Shown in pieces: positions 15,563 to 24,514 of a stretch of DNA of 64,000 nucleotides. Both the position numbers and the translations under genes were made by a program. Numbering within the stretch: the first letter of the stretch is position 1; the number at the start of each line of letters is the position of its first letter. Origin of the DNA: Nitrospirota bacterium (lineage in GTDB: Bacteria; JACPQY01); assembly GCA_016180645.1 (NCBI GenBank), contig JACPAV010000021.1, forward strand, positions 45,793-109,792, given 5' to 3'. The notes under the pieces were generated by a model. It did not search any database. It was not told where the DNA came from and saw only the letters and a program-made list of their open reading frames with translations.

Positions 15563-16969
15563 CTATCCTTCGGAATCGCGAGCCGAGCCCACGAGAAGAA
15601 AATCGCCGGTTTCGACCTTTCCTGCCTCTTTGCCGTTGACCTTGAGTCCCGCGGTTCCATCGCACTTTGCTCCACCGTCGAACGCCACTTCCACCGTTTG
15701 CGTGGGCGTAGTCAAGATCATCGTTCCGGACACCGGCTCCCGCTTGCATGACTCCGGATTCGCCGCCACCGATTCGGCTTTGAAAGAAAACTTTCCGTTC
15801 AAGGACGAGTCCCCGTCGCCCGTCTCATTGTGGGAGCGGCGTGCCTGAAGAAGCCGTGGGAATCGGTGGGCCGTAGCCGTGGACTTCCTGGAGGAATCGA
15901 CACCGTAGGCTTCCTCCACGATCTTCTGAAGTTCATGGGATGGGCCCTCCACGCAGGTTTCCATTCCGTAATCGCCGAGTCGGCCGGTAGTATTCAGCGT
16001 CATGGCGGGGCCCTCTCGACCGATCGACCCGGCTATTTGGTTCAAGACCGATCCCGTAGAGGGTGATCCATCGGTCGCCTTGCCCTCGCACTCCTGCGAA
16101 TAGTGCGCATTGAACGTGAACTGCTCCTGCTTGGAGGCGACCTTCTGGCCCATCGATATCTTGAGCATGACATTTCCGCCCCCACTCTTCCCGTCCATTT
16201 CGTAGGCCAGTCCAAGCCCCACGCTGAGCCTTCCCTCGACCTCACCCGAGAAATCCAGGCTTTTCTCGATCCGCCCTCGAACCTGCCACTTGAATTCACC
16301 GTCTGCCGTGATGGTGTTCGTGAGCTTGATCGACTTGGGTGAGGGGTTTGTCGATGCCGTGGACGGTCCCCCAAAGGGAAGGGTGCGGTCGAATGCAATG
16401 CGGAAGCTCCGGTAGGTCACTTTCACATCCACGTTGCCCCCGGCCTCATCGAAGGTGCCCTCCGCGATGGATTCCCCTTGCACTTTGAAGCCATTCCCGC
16501 TTCTATCTCTCCCCTCGCAGTCCCCCTTCACCAGGTTTTTGAACGTGTTTCCGGAGGCACTACACTCCACGATCGGGCAAGTGAGACCGTATTTCGCGAG
16601 GTCGGCTTGCAGGTCCGCGCAGTCTTCGGCAGGCGTGCTCTCCGCTTCCGCATCGAGGTCTTTGGCGGCAGGAGATTCATCATCCGTCAACTGGTCGGTG
16701 AACTGCATTCCAAGGAGGGCCATTTCCATCATCTCGTTCTGTCCGAACGATGCGTCTCCGGGGTCCAGAAGGGTTTGGAATCCCCCTTGGTCACCGAGAG
16801 CGGCCAGGGCGGCCTTGGCTTTCTCTGAAGTGGAGAGATCGGCATCCGGCATGGCGTCCAGCTTCGATGCCACGGACTGCTCCCCGTCAAGATTGCCGGT
16901 GTCAGCGGGACAGCTCGCGATAAAGGGAGTGGCGGCAAGGAGGGCTCCCCAGAAAATCCCATGTCGCAT
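15563..16969 (-). CDS. Putative envelope lipoprotein, unknown function
   Basis: A 468-residue protein with a lipoprotein signal (MRHGIFWGALLAATPFIASC, lipobox IASC). The mature part begins acidic (Asp/Glu/Ala-rich), has paired cysteines (CADLQADLAKYGLTCPIVEC), and a long beta-rich section with KVTYRSFRIAF, LSVGLGLAYEMDG and HYSQECEG. No family is recognised. Its style (paired Cys, beta-rich, 'TxTADGEFKW') resembles the C-terminal part of the giant protein at 47050-51870. The start is placed at 16969 because TATGAT ends 7 nt upstream; an in-frame ATG at 16981 lies within that -10 box. Confidence 0.7.
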   Translation of the reverse strand: MRHGIFWGALLAATPFIASCPADTGNLDGEQSVASKLDAMPDADLSTSEKAKAALAALGDQGGFQTLLDPGDASFGQNEMMEMALLGMQFTDQLTDDESPAAKDLDAEAESTPAEDCADLQADLAKYGLTCPIVECSASGNTFKNLVKGDCEGRDRSGNGFKVQGESIAEGTFDEAGGNVDVKVTYRSFRIAFDRTLPFGGPSTASTNPSPKSIKLTNTITADGEFKWQVRGRIEKSLDFSGEVEGRLSVGLGLAYEMDGKSGGGNVMLKISMGQKVASKQEQFTFNAHYSQECEGKATDGSPSTGSVLNQIAGSIGREGPAMTLNTTGRLGDYGMETCVEGPSHELQKIVEEAYGVDSSRKSTATAHRFPRLLQARRSHNETGDGDSSLNGKFSFKAESVAANPESCKREPVSGTMILTTPTQTVEVAFDGGAKCDGTAGLKVNGKEAGKVETGDFLLVGSARDSEG

Positions 16970-16976
16970 GCCGCGA

Positions 16977-17005
16977 ATCATATCTGCCCCACGGACCTAT
17001 GGCAA
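16977..17005 (-). promoter_or_regulatory. Leaderless promoter of the lipoprotein gene
   Basis: Minus strand: TTGCCA (17005-17000), 17-bp spacer, TATGAT (16982-16977), then 7 nt to ATG 16969. The -35 lies in the tail of the upstream oxidase gene. Confidence 0.6.
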
Positions 17006-18376
17006 CACCTTTCCGGGATTGAGAATCCCTCTGGGGTCGAATACGCGTTTGACCTGTCGCATGAGATCCAACGAGGACCCATGCTGCGCTCGCATGAACT
17101 TTCGTCCGCCTATCCCGATCCCGTGCTCGGCGCTGATGATTCCGCCTTTGGAGAGGGCGATTCGAATGATTTCGGCGTTGGCCTGACGCGCCTTCTTGAG
17201 TGCCGCGGCGTTTCCCTCATCAGCCGGGATGAGAACGTGCAGGATTCCGAATCCTGCGTGTCCGAAAGCGAAGAGCCGAAGCGATGTCCGGCGTTCGATC
17301 TCGCGGCAACGCGCGATCATTTCCGGGAGGACTGAAACCGGAAACCCGACGTCGTTTCGTACAATAAAAGCTCCGGGATGGGCCGCCCGGATGGCGCGGG
17401 TGACGAAATGACGGAACTCCCACGGATCGACCCCCCCGAGATTGACGGCCTCACCGCCGGCCTCGCGGCAGAGTTCCGTCGCCGGTCCTTCGGCCTGCGC
17501 GACGCCCGACTGACTTCCCTGAAGTTCGAGGCAGAGCGTGGGACTTTCCTTTGCGTGCCATTCCTTAAAGCGATTGACGCAGGCAACCGATGCAGTATCC
17601 AGGAATTCCACGGCCGCCAGTTCGGGGAGGGACTGCTTGAGAGCTACGATCGCGCGGGCCGCTCCGGAGTCGTCGGCGAAACTGAAGGCGAGTTTCTTGA
17701 AGGATTCCGGTCGCGGCGCGAGCCGCAGGGTAACCTCTGCCACCACGCCCAGCGTGCCTTCGGCGCCCACGATAAGCTGCGCGAGATCCAACCCCGATGA
17801 ACTTTTTGGAGAGGAAGTGCCGAGCTTGTGAACCTGCCCGCAGCCATCCACGATGGTCAGGGCCTTCACGTAGTCCCGCGTCCCTCCGAATTTCACCGAA
17901 TAAATTCCGCTCGCATTGGTGGAGACCATGCCTCCAATGGTAGCCACGTCGGAACTTCCGCCCGGAGAGGGGGGGAAGAAAAGTCCGGACTCCTTGATCT
18001 GACGGTTCAGCTCATTGTAGACGATGCCCGGCTCCACGCGCACCAAGAAGTCTTCCGGCCGGAATTCCAGAACCTTCGTCATGCGGCTGACGTCCAGAAC
18101 GACGCCTCCCTCGACGGGAATTGAATTGCCCTCCAAGCTGGAGCCCGCGCCGCGGGGCGTAATCGGAACGCCGAGAAAATGCGCCTTCCGGATGACTTTC
18201 TGAATGTCCCTTGTGGATTCGGGCCAGAGGACGATGGCGGGAGTTCGGCCGGGAAAAGAGGATTCGTCCCTTCCGCATCGGATGAGATCGGCGGCTCTTT
18301 CGGAGACTTGTGTGGCCGGGAGGAGCCTGCGAAAGGCGGCGGCGACCTTGGAACCGTTGGTTTTCTTGCGGCCCAT
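16997..18376 (-). CDS. FAD-linked oxidase, GlcD / D-2-hydroxyacid dehydrogenase family
   Basis: A 459-residue flavoprotein that probably oxidises a D-2-hydroxyacid such as glycolate or D-lactate. Residues about 45-220 form the PP-loop FAD domain (ITPRGAGSSLEGNSIP, SPGGSSDVATIGGMVSTNAS, IVGAEGTLGVVAEVTLRLAP). The C-terminal FAD-oxidase_C domain ends with LFAFGHAGFGILHVLI and ISAEHGIGIGGRKFM. It lacks the iron-sulfur extension seen in fused forms. ATG 18376 lies 6 nt after TATAAA (18388-18383), another predicted leaderless start. Confidence 0.88.
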   Translation of the reverse strand: MGRKKTNGSKVAAAFRRLLPATQVSERAADLIRCGRDESSFPGRTPAIVLWPESTRDIQKVIRKAHFLGVPITPRGAGSSLEGNSIPVEGGVVLDVSRMTKVLEFRPEDFLVRVEPGIVYNELNRQIKESGLFFPPSPGGSSDVATIGGMVSTNASGIYSVKFGGTRDYVKALTIVDGCGQVHKLGTSSPKSSSGLDLAQLIVGAEGTLGVVAEVTLRLAPRPESFKKLAFSFADDSGAARAIVALKQSLPELAAVEFLDTASVACVNRFKEWHAKESPTLCLELQGSQSGVAQAEGPATELCREAGGEAVNLGGVDPWEFRHFVTRAIRAAHPGAFIVRNDVGFPVSVLPEMIARCREIERRTSLRLFAFGHAGFGILHVLIPADEGNAAALKKARQANAEIIRIALSKGGIISAEHGIGIGGRKFMRAQHGSSLDLMRQVKRVFDPRGILNPGKVLP

Positions 18377-18382
18377 GGGCCG

Positions 18383-18388
18383 TTTATA
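18383..18388 (-). promoter_or_regulatory. -10 box of the GlcD-like gene (leaderless)
   Basis: TATAAA on the minus strand, separated by 6 nt (CGGCCC) from ATG 18376. No convincing -35. Confidence 0.45.
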
Positions 18389-18398
18389 TCCTAAAGTA

Positions 18399-18568
18399 GA
18401 CTGCGAGGGCTACCGATAGGACTACTAGATCCTCAAGGATGAGGCCCTGAGGACGGAACCGAAGCCGTCCATTCACCTACCCGCAGGGTTGAGTCCAAGA
18501 AGATCGATCTCAAGTAGTGTCACCTCCTAGATCCTCGCCCGAAGAAACCTCGGGCGAGGAGTTTTTTT
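18399..18568 (+). ncRNA. Structured small RNA candidate, about 170 nt
   Basis: This gap lies between divergent regions and has no open frame, but the plus strand folds well. A closing helix pairs ACTACTAGATC (18421-18431) with GATCT-ca-AGTAGT (18506-18518). Inside it are CCTCA-AGGA-TGAGG (18431-18444), GGACGG/CCGTCC (18451-18470) and ACCC-gca-GGGT (18479-18489). It ends in a strong intrinsic terminator. A TATCCT-like -10 lies near 18387. Three AGGA motifs, one in a loop, would suit CsrA/RsmA binding, but this is speculative. I do not recognise it as 6S, SRP or a known riboswitch. The 5' end is approximate. Confidence 0.5.
18533..18568 (+). terminator. Rho-independent terminator of the small RNA
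   Basis: Perfect 10-bp stem CCTCGCCCGA/TCGGGCGAGG with a 7-nt loop, then AG and seven T residues at 18562-18568. It works on plus only, since the minus side has no T-tract. Confidence 0.85.
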
Positions 18569-18603
18569 GGGGCCTTTTCAAAGTCGAAACCCGAACTCTG
18601 AAA

Positions 18604-18954
18604 TTACCCCGGGGGCCAGGTCATGAAGCGGCCGCCGAGAAGATGGACGTGGAGGTGGTAGACGGTCTGGCCGCCGTTGGGATTGCAGTTGATGACGATG
18701 CGGAATCCGTTGTCGGCGAATCCCCCTTTCCGGGCAATTTCGTTCGCCGTTTGGAAGATGTGACTCAAGAGCGCCTGATCCGAATCCTTGACGCTCAAGA
18801 GGGTGGAAATGTGACGCTTGGGCACCAGCAAGAGGTGGACCGGCGCCTGGGGGCGGATGTCCTTGATGGCCACGACATGTTCATCCTGGTACTGAATCTC
18901 GGTCTTCATTTCTCCGCGGATGACTTTGCAGAAAATGCAATCTTGATTTTCCAT
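18604..18954 (-). CDS. HIT-family nucleotide hydrolase (HINT-like)
   Basis: A 116-residue histidine-triad protein, expected to hydrolyse AMP-linked or phosphoramidate nucleotides. It shows the N-terminal CIFCKVIRGE zinc-associated cysteines, APVHLLLVPKRHI, and the triad VYHLHVHLLGG near the C-terminus. ATG 18954 fits the family start (MENQDCIFC). It lies 11 bp after the reductase-like gene and is probably co-transcribed with it. Confidence 0.93.
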   Translation of the reverse strand: MENQDCIFCKVIRGEMKTEIQYQDEHVVAIKDIRPQAPVHLLLVPKRHISTLLSVKDSDQALLSHIFQTANEIARKGGFADNGFRIVINCNPNGGQTVYHLHVHLLGGRFMTWPPG

Positions 18955-18965
18955 CGGCCAACCTC

Positions 18966-19670
18966 TCAGTCGTACTTCTCGAAATAGATTCTCTTCCGAT
19001 CGAATCCAAAGTCCAGGAGCTGCTTGCGCACTTCGTCCACCATCTTTTTCAGCCCGCAGACGTATGTTTCCATTTCGGGACGGCCCTTGAGCCGTTTCTC
19101 CACTTGAAGCTGAACGTAGCCGCGCTCTCCCTGCCATGCCTCGTTCGCGCGGGAGAGGGTCGGCACAAAACGGAAATTGGCGTGGCGGCGCGCGAGTTCC
19201 TCGAACTCCTGTCGGAAAAGGATCTCCGATTCATCTCGAATGCCGAAGAGGAGAAGCACGTCCGGCTGGCACCCCTGATTCAGCAGGTGGGGAATCATGG
19301 AACGGAAGGGTGTCAGTCCCGTTCCCGTGGCGATGAAGGCGGCGCCGGACTTTCCCGGATCGCGCAGTACGAAACGACCGGCCGGCCCCTCGAACTTCAG
19401 CGAGGCGCCTACCGGTGCGTCGTGGAAGAACGATGAGCCGGGCCCACCTTCCACCCGGGTGATGGCCGTCTCAAATTCGTGGCTCCCATTGGGAGGGGAG
19501 GCGATCGAGTAGGCGCGCTGCGGATTGTCCGCCTTGATCGGGAGATGGAAATTGACCCACTGGCCGGGGACGAAGGTGAAGGGCTCCTCTCCCAGCACTT
19601 TCAGGCGGAACGCCTTGACGCGCGGGCTGACGGTCCAGGTCTTTACCAGTGAGGCTTCCTTCAGAGGCAT
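18966..19670 (-). CDS. Ferredoxin-NADP reductase-like flavoprotein
   Basis: A 234-residue FNR-superfamily oxidoreductase without a ferredoxin domain. FAD binding shows in GQWVNFHLPI and RAYSIASPP. The NAD(P) domain has AAFIATGTGLTPFRSMIPHLL and, near the end, ETYVCGLKKMVDEVRKQLL. A plausible role is electron transfer to an oxygenase or ferredoxin. It is transcribed from a very clear leaderless promoter immediately upstream and is followed by the HIT gene. Confidence 0.87.
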   Translation of the reverse strand: MPLKEASLVKTWTVSPRVKAFRLKVLGEEPFTFVPGQWVNFHLPIKADNPQRAYSIASPPNGSHEFETAITRVEGGPGSSFFHDAPVGASLKFEGPAGRFVLRDPGKSGAAFIATGTGLTPFRSMIPHLLNQGCQPDVLLLFGIRDESEILFRQEFEELARRHANFRFVPTLSRANEAWQGERGYVQLQVEKRLKGRPEMETYVCGLKKMVDEVRKQLLDFGFDRKRIYFEKYD

Positions 19671-19676
19671 CGGCGC

Positions 19677-19705
19677 ATTATCGAGGAGCGCGATCCTCTT
19701 TTCAA
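19677..19705 (-). promoter_or_regulatory. Leaderless promoter of the reductase-like gene
   Basis: Minus: TTGAAA (19705-19700), 17-bp spacer, GATAAT (19682-19677), 6 nt (GCGCCG), ATG 19670. Confidence 0.65.
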
Positions 19706-19714
19706 CACTCTCCC

Positions 19715-19749
19715 CGTCATCACGGACATCGTGTCCGCCGAGAAGGTGG
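19715..19749 (+). repeat. 35-bp direct repeat, copy 1 (3' side of acs)
   Basis: Starts CGTCATCACGGACATCGTGT and ends with CCGCCGAGAAGGTGG. It matches copy 2 at 21778-21812 with three mismatches in the same orientation. The unit contains a hairpin GGAC/GTCC. Confidence 0.7.
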
Positions 19750-19808
19750 AGAGTGCGGCCGACCTCACGTCGGGCCGTGCACCGCGAGAGAGCGGTGCGG
19801 TCGTCGCG

Positions 19809-21755
19809 CTACGGCTCCAAGTGCTCGTACTTCTCCTTCAGGAATCGGACGACCGCAGGATCGGCGAGGGTGGTGGTGTCGCCCATGGCCCGGCCCTCGG
19901 CGATGTCGCGCAGAAGCCGTCGCATGATTTTTCCGCTGCGCGTCTTGGGGAGCTCGGCGGCGAAGAGAACGTCGTCCGGGCGGGCGATGGCCCCGATCTT
20001 CTTGACCACGTGCTGCTTCAATTCGTCCTTCACCGCATCCGATGACGTGATCCCTTCCTTCAGCGTGACGAAGGCGACGATGGCGTTTTCCTTGATCTCG
20101 TGCGCTTTGCCGATGACCGCCGCTTCGGCCACCTTGGGATTGTCCACGAGCGAGCTCTCCAGTTCCATCGTGCTCAGGCGATGACCGGCCACCTTGATCA
20201 CGTCGTCGACTCGGCCGAGGAGCCAGTAATACCCGTCTCTGTCCCGTTTGGCGCCGTCGCCCGTGTTGTAGACGCCGTCGAACCGGCTCCAATACTGGTT
20301 CTTGTACCGTTCGGGATCTCCATAGATGCCGCGCAACATCGCAGGCCAGGGGTGGGTGATCACCAAATACCCGCCGCCTGCCTTGACGGGCTTGCCGCTC
20401 TCGTCGACGATTTCGGCACGAATCCCCGGGAACGGCCGGGTGGCCGAACCGGGTTTGAGGCGCGTGAGAGCGGGGAGAGGCGTGATCAAAATCATGCCGG
20501 TTTCCGTCTGCCACCATGTATCCACAATCGGGCACCGTTTTTTCCCGATTACAGTGTGGTACCAAATCCATGCCTCGGGGTTGATCGGCTCGCCCACGCT
20601 GCCGAGAAGCCGGAGCGAACTCAGATCGTGCTTGTTCGGAAACGCGTCGCCCCATTTCATGAAGGCGCGGATCGCGGTGGGGGCGGTGTAGAGGATGGTG
20701 ACGCCGTACTTTTCGACGATGGACCAGAAGCGATCCTTTTCCGGCCAGTCCGGACCGCCCTCGTACATCACAACGCTGGCGCCGTTCGAGAGGGGCCCGT
20801 AGACCACGTAGGTATGGCCGGTAACCCACCCGATATCCGCCGTGCACCAGTAGACGTCGTCCTCCTTGAGGTCGAACACATGCTTCGTGGTGACGTGCGC
20901 TCCGACGAGATATCCGCCGCTCGTGTGAATGATGCCCTTCGGCTTGCCGGTGGTGCCGCTCGTGTAGAGAAGATAGAGCATGTCCTCGCTATCGACCGGG
21001 AGCGGTTCGCACGTCATCGGTGCGGCGTCCATCAGATCGTTCCACCAGAAGTCGCGACCGTCCTTCATGGGCACGATCATCTTCCCGCCGAGCCGCCGGA
21101 CGACAACTACCTTATGTACGTCCGGACAGCTCTGGAGTGCGTCGTCCACATTCTGCTTGAGCGGCACGACCCCGCCGCGCCGATACCCGCCGTCGGCCGT
21201 GATGAGGACCTTGGACTGGGCATCCAGGATGCGGTCTTTAAGCGCCTCCGCGCTGAACCCGCCGAAGACGACGCTGTGCACGGCGCCGATGCGCGCGCAG
21301 GCCAGCATCGCGATCGGCAGCTCCGGGATCATGGGCATATAGAGCGTGACACGGTCGCCCTTCTTGACCCCGATGGTCTTGAGCGCATTCGCGCATTTGC
21401 AAACTTCACGGTGAAGATCCCGGTAGGTCAAGACGCGCGTGTCGCCGGGTTCTCCCTCCCATATGATGGCCGCCTTGTTCTTCCGCGGGCCGGTGAGATG
21501 GCGGTCGATGCAGTTGTGCGAAAGGTTCAGCTTCCCCCCGACGAACCATTTCGCGTAGGGTTCCTTCCAATCGAGGACCTTCTTCCAAGGTTTGAACCAG
21601 TCGATTTCGCCCGCACATCGGGACCAGAATTTGAGAACGTTCTCGCCCTCTTTGTAGATGGCGCCGTTCCGCGCGTTGGCTTGTTTCCGAAACGAAGCGG
21701 ACGGCGCAAAGGCGCGTTTTTCAACCCATAGATCATCCAGGCCGCGTGATGTCAT
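19809..21755 (-). CDS. acs: Acetyl-CoA synthetase
   Basis: A 648-residue AMP-forming acetyl-CoA ligase of the usual family length. The ATP-binding P-loop is [15 protein letters not shown]; further motifs include [40 protein letters not shown] and the C-terminal [16 protein letters not shown], with the lysine that is acetylated in the Pat/CobB control system. A good ribosome site (GGGAGG) precedes ATG 21755, so this gene is not leaderless. Imperfect 35-bp direct repeats flank it on both sides. It would feed acetate into the acyl-CoA metabolism prominent in this window. Confidence 0.96.
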   Translation of the reverse strand: MTSRGLDDLWVEKRAFAPSASFRKQANARNGAIYKEGENVLKFWSRCAGEIDWFKPWKKVLDWKEPYAKWFVGGKLNLSHNCIDRHLTGPRKNKAAIIWEGEPGDTRVLTYRDLHREVCKCANALKTIGVKKGDRVTLYMPMIPELPIAMLACARIGAVHSVVFGGFSAEALKDRILDAQSKVLITADGGYRRGGVVPLKQNVDDALQSCPDVHKVVVVRRLGGKMIVPMKDGRDFWWNDLMDAAPMTCEPLPVDSEDMLYLLYTSGTTGKPKGIIHTSGGYLVGAHVTTKHVFDLKEDDVYWCTADIGWVTGHTYVVYGPLSNGASVVMYEGGPDWPEKDRFWSIVEKYGVTILYTAPTAIRAFMKWGDAFPNKHDLSSLRLLGSVGEPINPEAWIWYHTVIGKKRCPIVDTWWQTETGMILITPLPALTRLKPGSATRPFPGIRAEIVDESGKPVKAGGGYLVITHPWPAMLRGIYGDPERYKNQYWSRFDGVYNTGDGAKRDRDGYYWLLGRVDDVIKVAGHRLSTMELESSLVDNPKVAEAAVIGKAHEIKENAIVAFVTLKEGITSSDAVKDELKQHVVKKIGAIARPDDVLFAAELPKTRSGKIMRRLLRDIAEGRAMGDTTTLADPAVVRFLKEKYEHLEP

Positions 21756-21777
21756 GTTGAACCTCCCATACTCTCTA

Positions 21778-21812
21778 CGTCATCGCGGACTTCGTGTCCG
21801 CCGAAAAGGTGG
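21778..21812 (+). repeat. 35-bp direct repeat, copy 2 (5' side of acs)
   Basis: CGTCATCGCGGACTTCGTGT continuing CCGCCGAAAAGGTGG. The core GCGGAC-ttcgt-GTCCGC is a hairpin. CCGCTACGCTCCGGGGACG follows immediately, a second motif that recurs near 5206 and 57555. Confidence 0.7.
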
Positions 21813-21905
21813 CCCCCTCCGCTACGCTCCGGGGACGACGAAATGTAGCATCATCGGGTCTCGGCGTCGAGAGTACGGCCGGCATCCTTCCGGTCCGTGC
21901 AGAGC

Positions 21906-22709
21906 TTACCGGGCGCGCAGGATGGACGCAAATCCCCGAAGGACACCCAGTCCATACCGCACGAATCCCTTCTTGGATTTGCCGTGCGTGCGGGGATGGA
22001 TCCGGATGGGGACTTCTCCGATGCGCGCCCCGATGTCCTGAAGCTTCCGGTAGAGCTCCATCGAGAAGTATTGCGGCTCCTCGGCCGCCTCGCCGTTGCC
22101 GAAAGCCTTCTCGATGATGCCCCGCGTGAACGCCCGGTACCCACTCATTGGATCGGTAGTGGCGATGTGCGCCCGCCGGGCGAAGATCCGCGCAAAGGTG
22201 GGGAGCAGCAAACGCCGGATCAGGGGGCCCGCGTATCTTGGCCGATCCGGAGCGGGATCGGGGGCCTCTTCGGGAAAGGGCAGGTAGCGGGAACCGATGA
22301 CCACATCGTATCCCTCCCTGAGCTTGGCTGTGAGACGCGGGATGTCGCGTGGATCGTGCTGACCGTCCGCATCAAGCTCCACAACCACCGGATAGCGATC
22401 TTCAATGGCAGCGTGAAACCCCGTAAGAAGGGCAGCGCCCTGGCCTCGATTCTCCGCGTGTGAGATCACGCGGGCGCCGCCTTCGCGCGCGACGGCGGAG
22501 GTCCGATCCGTTGAGCCGTCGTCCACGACAAGGACGTCAACGCCCTTGGGCAGACTCGACAGCACAGCCGGGAGGCATTCGGCCTCGTTGTACGCGGGGA
22601 TCAAAGCGAGAATCTTGTCCGGGGTGTGAAAACGATCTCCAGTGACCGACGGGCGGCTGCCCGATCGGTCTCTGCCCTGCGCGGGGGCACCCGGCGGGCC
22701 TTTCGGCAT
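21906..22709 (-). CDS. Family-2 glycosyltransferase, polyprenyl-phosphate sugar synthase-like
   Basis: A soluble GT2 with ILALIPAYNEAE, VLVVDDGSTDRTSA, NRGQGAALLTGF and the DxD region VVELDADGQHDP. It resembles dolichyl/undecaprenyl-phosphate mannosyl- or glucosyl-transferases without the C-terminal membrane domain. The start is uncertain: ATG 22709 gives 267 residues with a non-homologous 30-residue N-terminus, and GTG 22727 sits right after the upstream stop. It is the last gene of the four-gene sugar operon and probably loads sugar onto a lipid carrier. Confidence 0.85.
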   Translation of the reverse strand: MPKGPPGAPAQGRDRSGSRPSVTGDRFHTPDKILALIPAYNEAECLPAVLSSLPKGVDVLVVDDGSTDRTSAVAREGGARVISHAENRGQGAALLTGFHAAIEDRYPVVVELDADGQHDPRDIPRLTAKLREGYDVVIGSRYLPFPEEAPDPAPDRPRYAGPLIRRLLLPTFARIFARRAHIATTDPMSGYRAFTRGIIEKAFGNGEAAEEPQYFSMELYRKLQDIGARIGEVPIRIHPRTHGKSKKGFVRYGLGVLRGFASILRAR

Positions 22710-22732
22710 TCGCCGGAGATGGTTCACACCCC

Positions 22733-23368
22733 TCAGATACGCTTGGCGGGGTTGCCGGCTACTCGCCATCCCTTGGGAACGTCTTTCAGAACGACGGCGC
22801 CGGCGCCGATTTCGCACCGGTCGCCGATCCGGAGATTCGGTCCGACGACGGCGCCGGTGTAGACATAGGCCATCCGCCCAACTTGCACATGTCCCGCCAG
22901 TGTACACCCCGGCGCGAGGTTGGCGAAATCGCCCACCGTTGAATCATGATCGACGACCACATTGGCGTGGACCATCACATGACGACCGATGACGGCATTC
23001 GGCTGGATCACCGCCCCCGCGTTGATGATCGACCCTTCTCCGATCTTGGAGAATGGCGAAATCGAAGCCCCGGGATGAATGGCGGTCGCACTTCGTAGGC
23101 CGATCCGCTTGCACTGCTCCGCCAGGCCCGCCTTTTTCAAGTTGTCCCGATGCGCGATAAGGGCATGCGTGGCGCCGAGCTTTCCCCGCTTCAGCAACTC
23201 CAGCCCGCCCAGGATCGATATGCCCAGGAGCGCCTCCGCGCGGCCATCCTTCCGGTCCTCGAGATCGATGACGCCGACCATCTCATTGCGCTCAGTGAGT
23301 TTGAAAATGTCGATGGCGTACTTGGCCTGTGCTCCGGCGCCGAGGATGAGGATGCGCAATGCGGCCAT
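22733..23368 (-). CDS. NeuD/PglD-type sugar O- or N-acetyltransferase
   Basis: A 211-residue protein. It has an N-terminal Rossmann-like pocket (ILILGAGAQAKYAIDIF) and a left-handed beta-helix of hexapeptide repeats (GEGSIINAGAVIQPNAVIGR, HANVVVDHDSTVGDFANLAP) ending VLKDVPKGWRVAGNPAKRI. This is the layout of sialic-acid and bacillosamine-pathway acetyltransferases acting on an amino sugar. Directly upstream is a DegT aminotransferase, the classic partner. Its start codon lies within a TCAGC-type short repeat. Confidence 0.9.
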   Translation of the reverse strand: MAALRILILGAGAQAKYAIDIFKLTERNEMVGVIDLEDRKDGRAEALLGISILGGLELLKRGKLGATHALIAHRDNLKKAGLAEQCKRIGLRSATAIHPGASISPFSKIGEGSIINAGAVIQPNAVIGRHVMVHANVVVDHDSTVGDFANLAPGCTLAGHVQVGRMAYVYTGAVVGPNLRIGDRCEIGAGAVVLKDVPKGWRVAGNPAKRI

Positions 23369-23374
23369 CAGCTT

Positions 23375-24514
23375 TCAGCGGTCAGCGTTCAGCTCACGGA
23401 GAGCCGAGACCACACGGTCCAAATCCGTTCGGGTGAGGCGCCCGTGGTTCGGCAGACCGATGATGCGACCGGCCAGCTGTTCGGCGACCGGCAGGTTCAG
23501 CCGTCCGTATGCCGGATCCAAATCCGTGAGCACTTTCTGCCTGTAGAGGGGCTCCTTGTATCTCTGACGCACTTCGATGCTCTTGGCTCGGAGCATGGAC
23601 ACGATTTCCGCGGTTGTTCGACCCGCCTTCTCTTCATCCATCCAGACGGGATACCAGAAAAATGTGTGTACGACCTCCGGATACAGCGTTGGCCTCCTGA
23701 TCGCCTCCAGCCCGGCGAGATTCTTGTGTAGAACCATCGAATTTCGGATGCGCTTTCGATTGTTCGAATTGAGCTTCCGGAGTTGAACGCGCCCCATGGC
23801 CGCCTGGAATTCCGTCATCTTGTAGTTGTAGCCGAGCATCACGTGATCGTCACGTCCCGACATTCCATGGATCCGCATCATTCGGGCTTTGGTGGCGATC
23901 TCCTCGTCATCGGTGGTGATCATCCCGCCCTCGCCGGTGGTCATTGCCTTCGTGGCGAAGAACGAGAAGGCGGCGGCCCGGCCGAAAGAGCCGGCCTTCC
24001 TCGCACGGAAACTTGATCCATGGGCTTGCGCGGCATCTTCGATGAAGGCGAGGCCTCGCGATCGAGCGAGATTCGAGAGCGCGTCCACATCCGCCATCTG
24101 CCCATATAAATGTACCGCAAGGATGGCTTTCGTCCGAGGCGTGATCGCCCGCTCCACTTGAGCCGGATCGAGACAGTAACGGTCCGGATCGAGGTCCGCG
24201 AATACCGGCCTGGCGCCCGTGTAGAGGACGGCTTCGATGGTAGCGAAGAACGTCAAGGGTGGGACGATGACTTCGTCCCCCACGCCGATCCCGATCGCGG
24301 CAAGGATGAGGTGGAGTGCTGCCGTACCGTTGCTGACGGCCACGGCGTGCCGGCTGCCGACGTACCGGGCGTATTCCGCTTCGAAGGCGAGGACGATTTC
24401 CCCGGAAACGTATTTGCCCGAGCGCAGTACGGCCGAAACGGCGCGAATCTCCTCCGCGCCCACCGCGGGTTTGGATACCTGGATGATCCGGCCGCTGGGG
24501 CCTGGCCGCCTCAT
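23375..24514 (-). CDS. DegT/DnrJ/EryC1 sugar aminotransferase
   Basis: A 379-residue PLP enzyme that aminates a nucleotide-linked ketosugar. Landmarks are SGKYVSGEIVLAFEAEYARY, AVSNGTAALHLILAA, IEDAAQAHGS and the PLP-lysine segment FSFFATKAMTTGEGG, then HGMSGRDDHVMLGYNYKMTE. The final residues (ELNADR) are encoded by a TCAGC-rich repeat that also supplies the stop codon and the next gene's start. The start overlaps the epimerase stop by 4 bp (ATGA). Confidence 0.93.
   Translation of the reverse strand: MRRPGPSGRIIQVSKPAVGAEEIRAVSAVLRSGKYVSGEIVLAFEAEYARYVGSRHAVAVSNGTAALHLILAAIGIGVGDEVIVPPLTFFATIEAVLYTGARPVFADLDPDRYCLDPAQVERAITPRTKAILAVHLYGQMADVDALSNLARSRGLAFIEDAAQAHGSSFRARKAGSFGRAAAFSFFATKAMTTGEGGMITTDDEEIATKARMMRIHGMSGRDDHVMLGYNYKMTEFQAAMGRVQLRKLNSNNRKRIRNSMVLHKNLAGLEAIRRPTLYPEVVHTFFWYPVWMDEEKAGRTTAEIVSMLRAKSIEVRQRYKEPLYRQKVLTDLDPAYGRLNLPVAEQLAGRIIGLPNHGRLTRTDLDRVVSALRELNADR

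Noticed and set aside
18399..18568. 6S RNA, SRP RNA, hammerhead or known riboswitch identity for the small RNA
   Set aside because: Characteristic core motifs could not be matched, and there is no downstream plus-strand gene for a riboswitch to control.
18533..18568. Bidirectional terminator also serving the HIT gene
   Set aside because: The minus side lacks a T-tract, and the hairpin lies upstream (5') of nothing relevant on minus apart from the end region; only the plus orientation is convincing.
20100..21731. 543-codon plus-strand frame opposite acs
   Set aside because: It is the complement of a fully conserved acetyl-CoA synthetase, shows no domain, and has no ribosome site.
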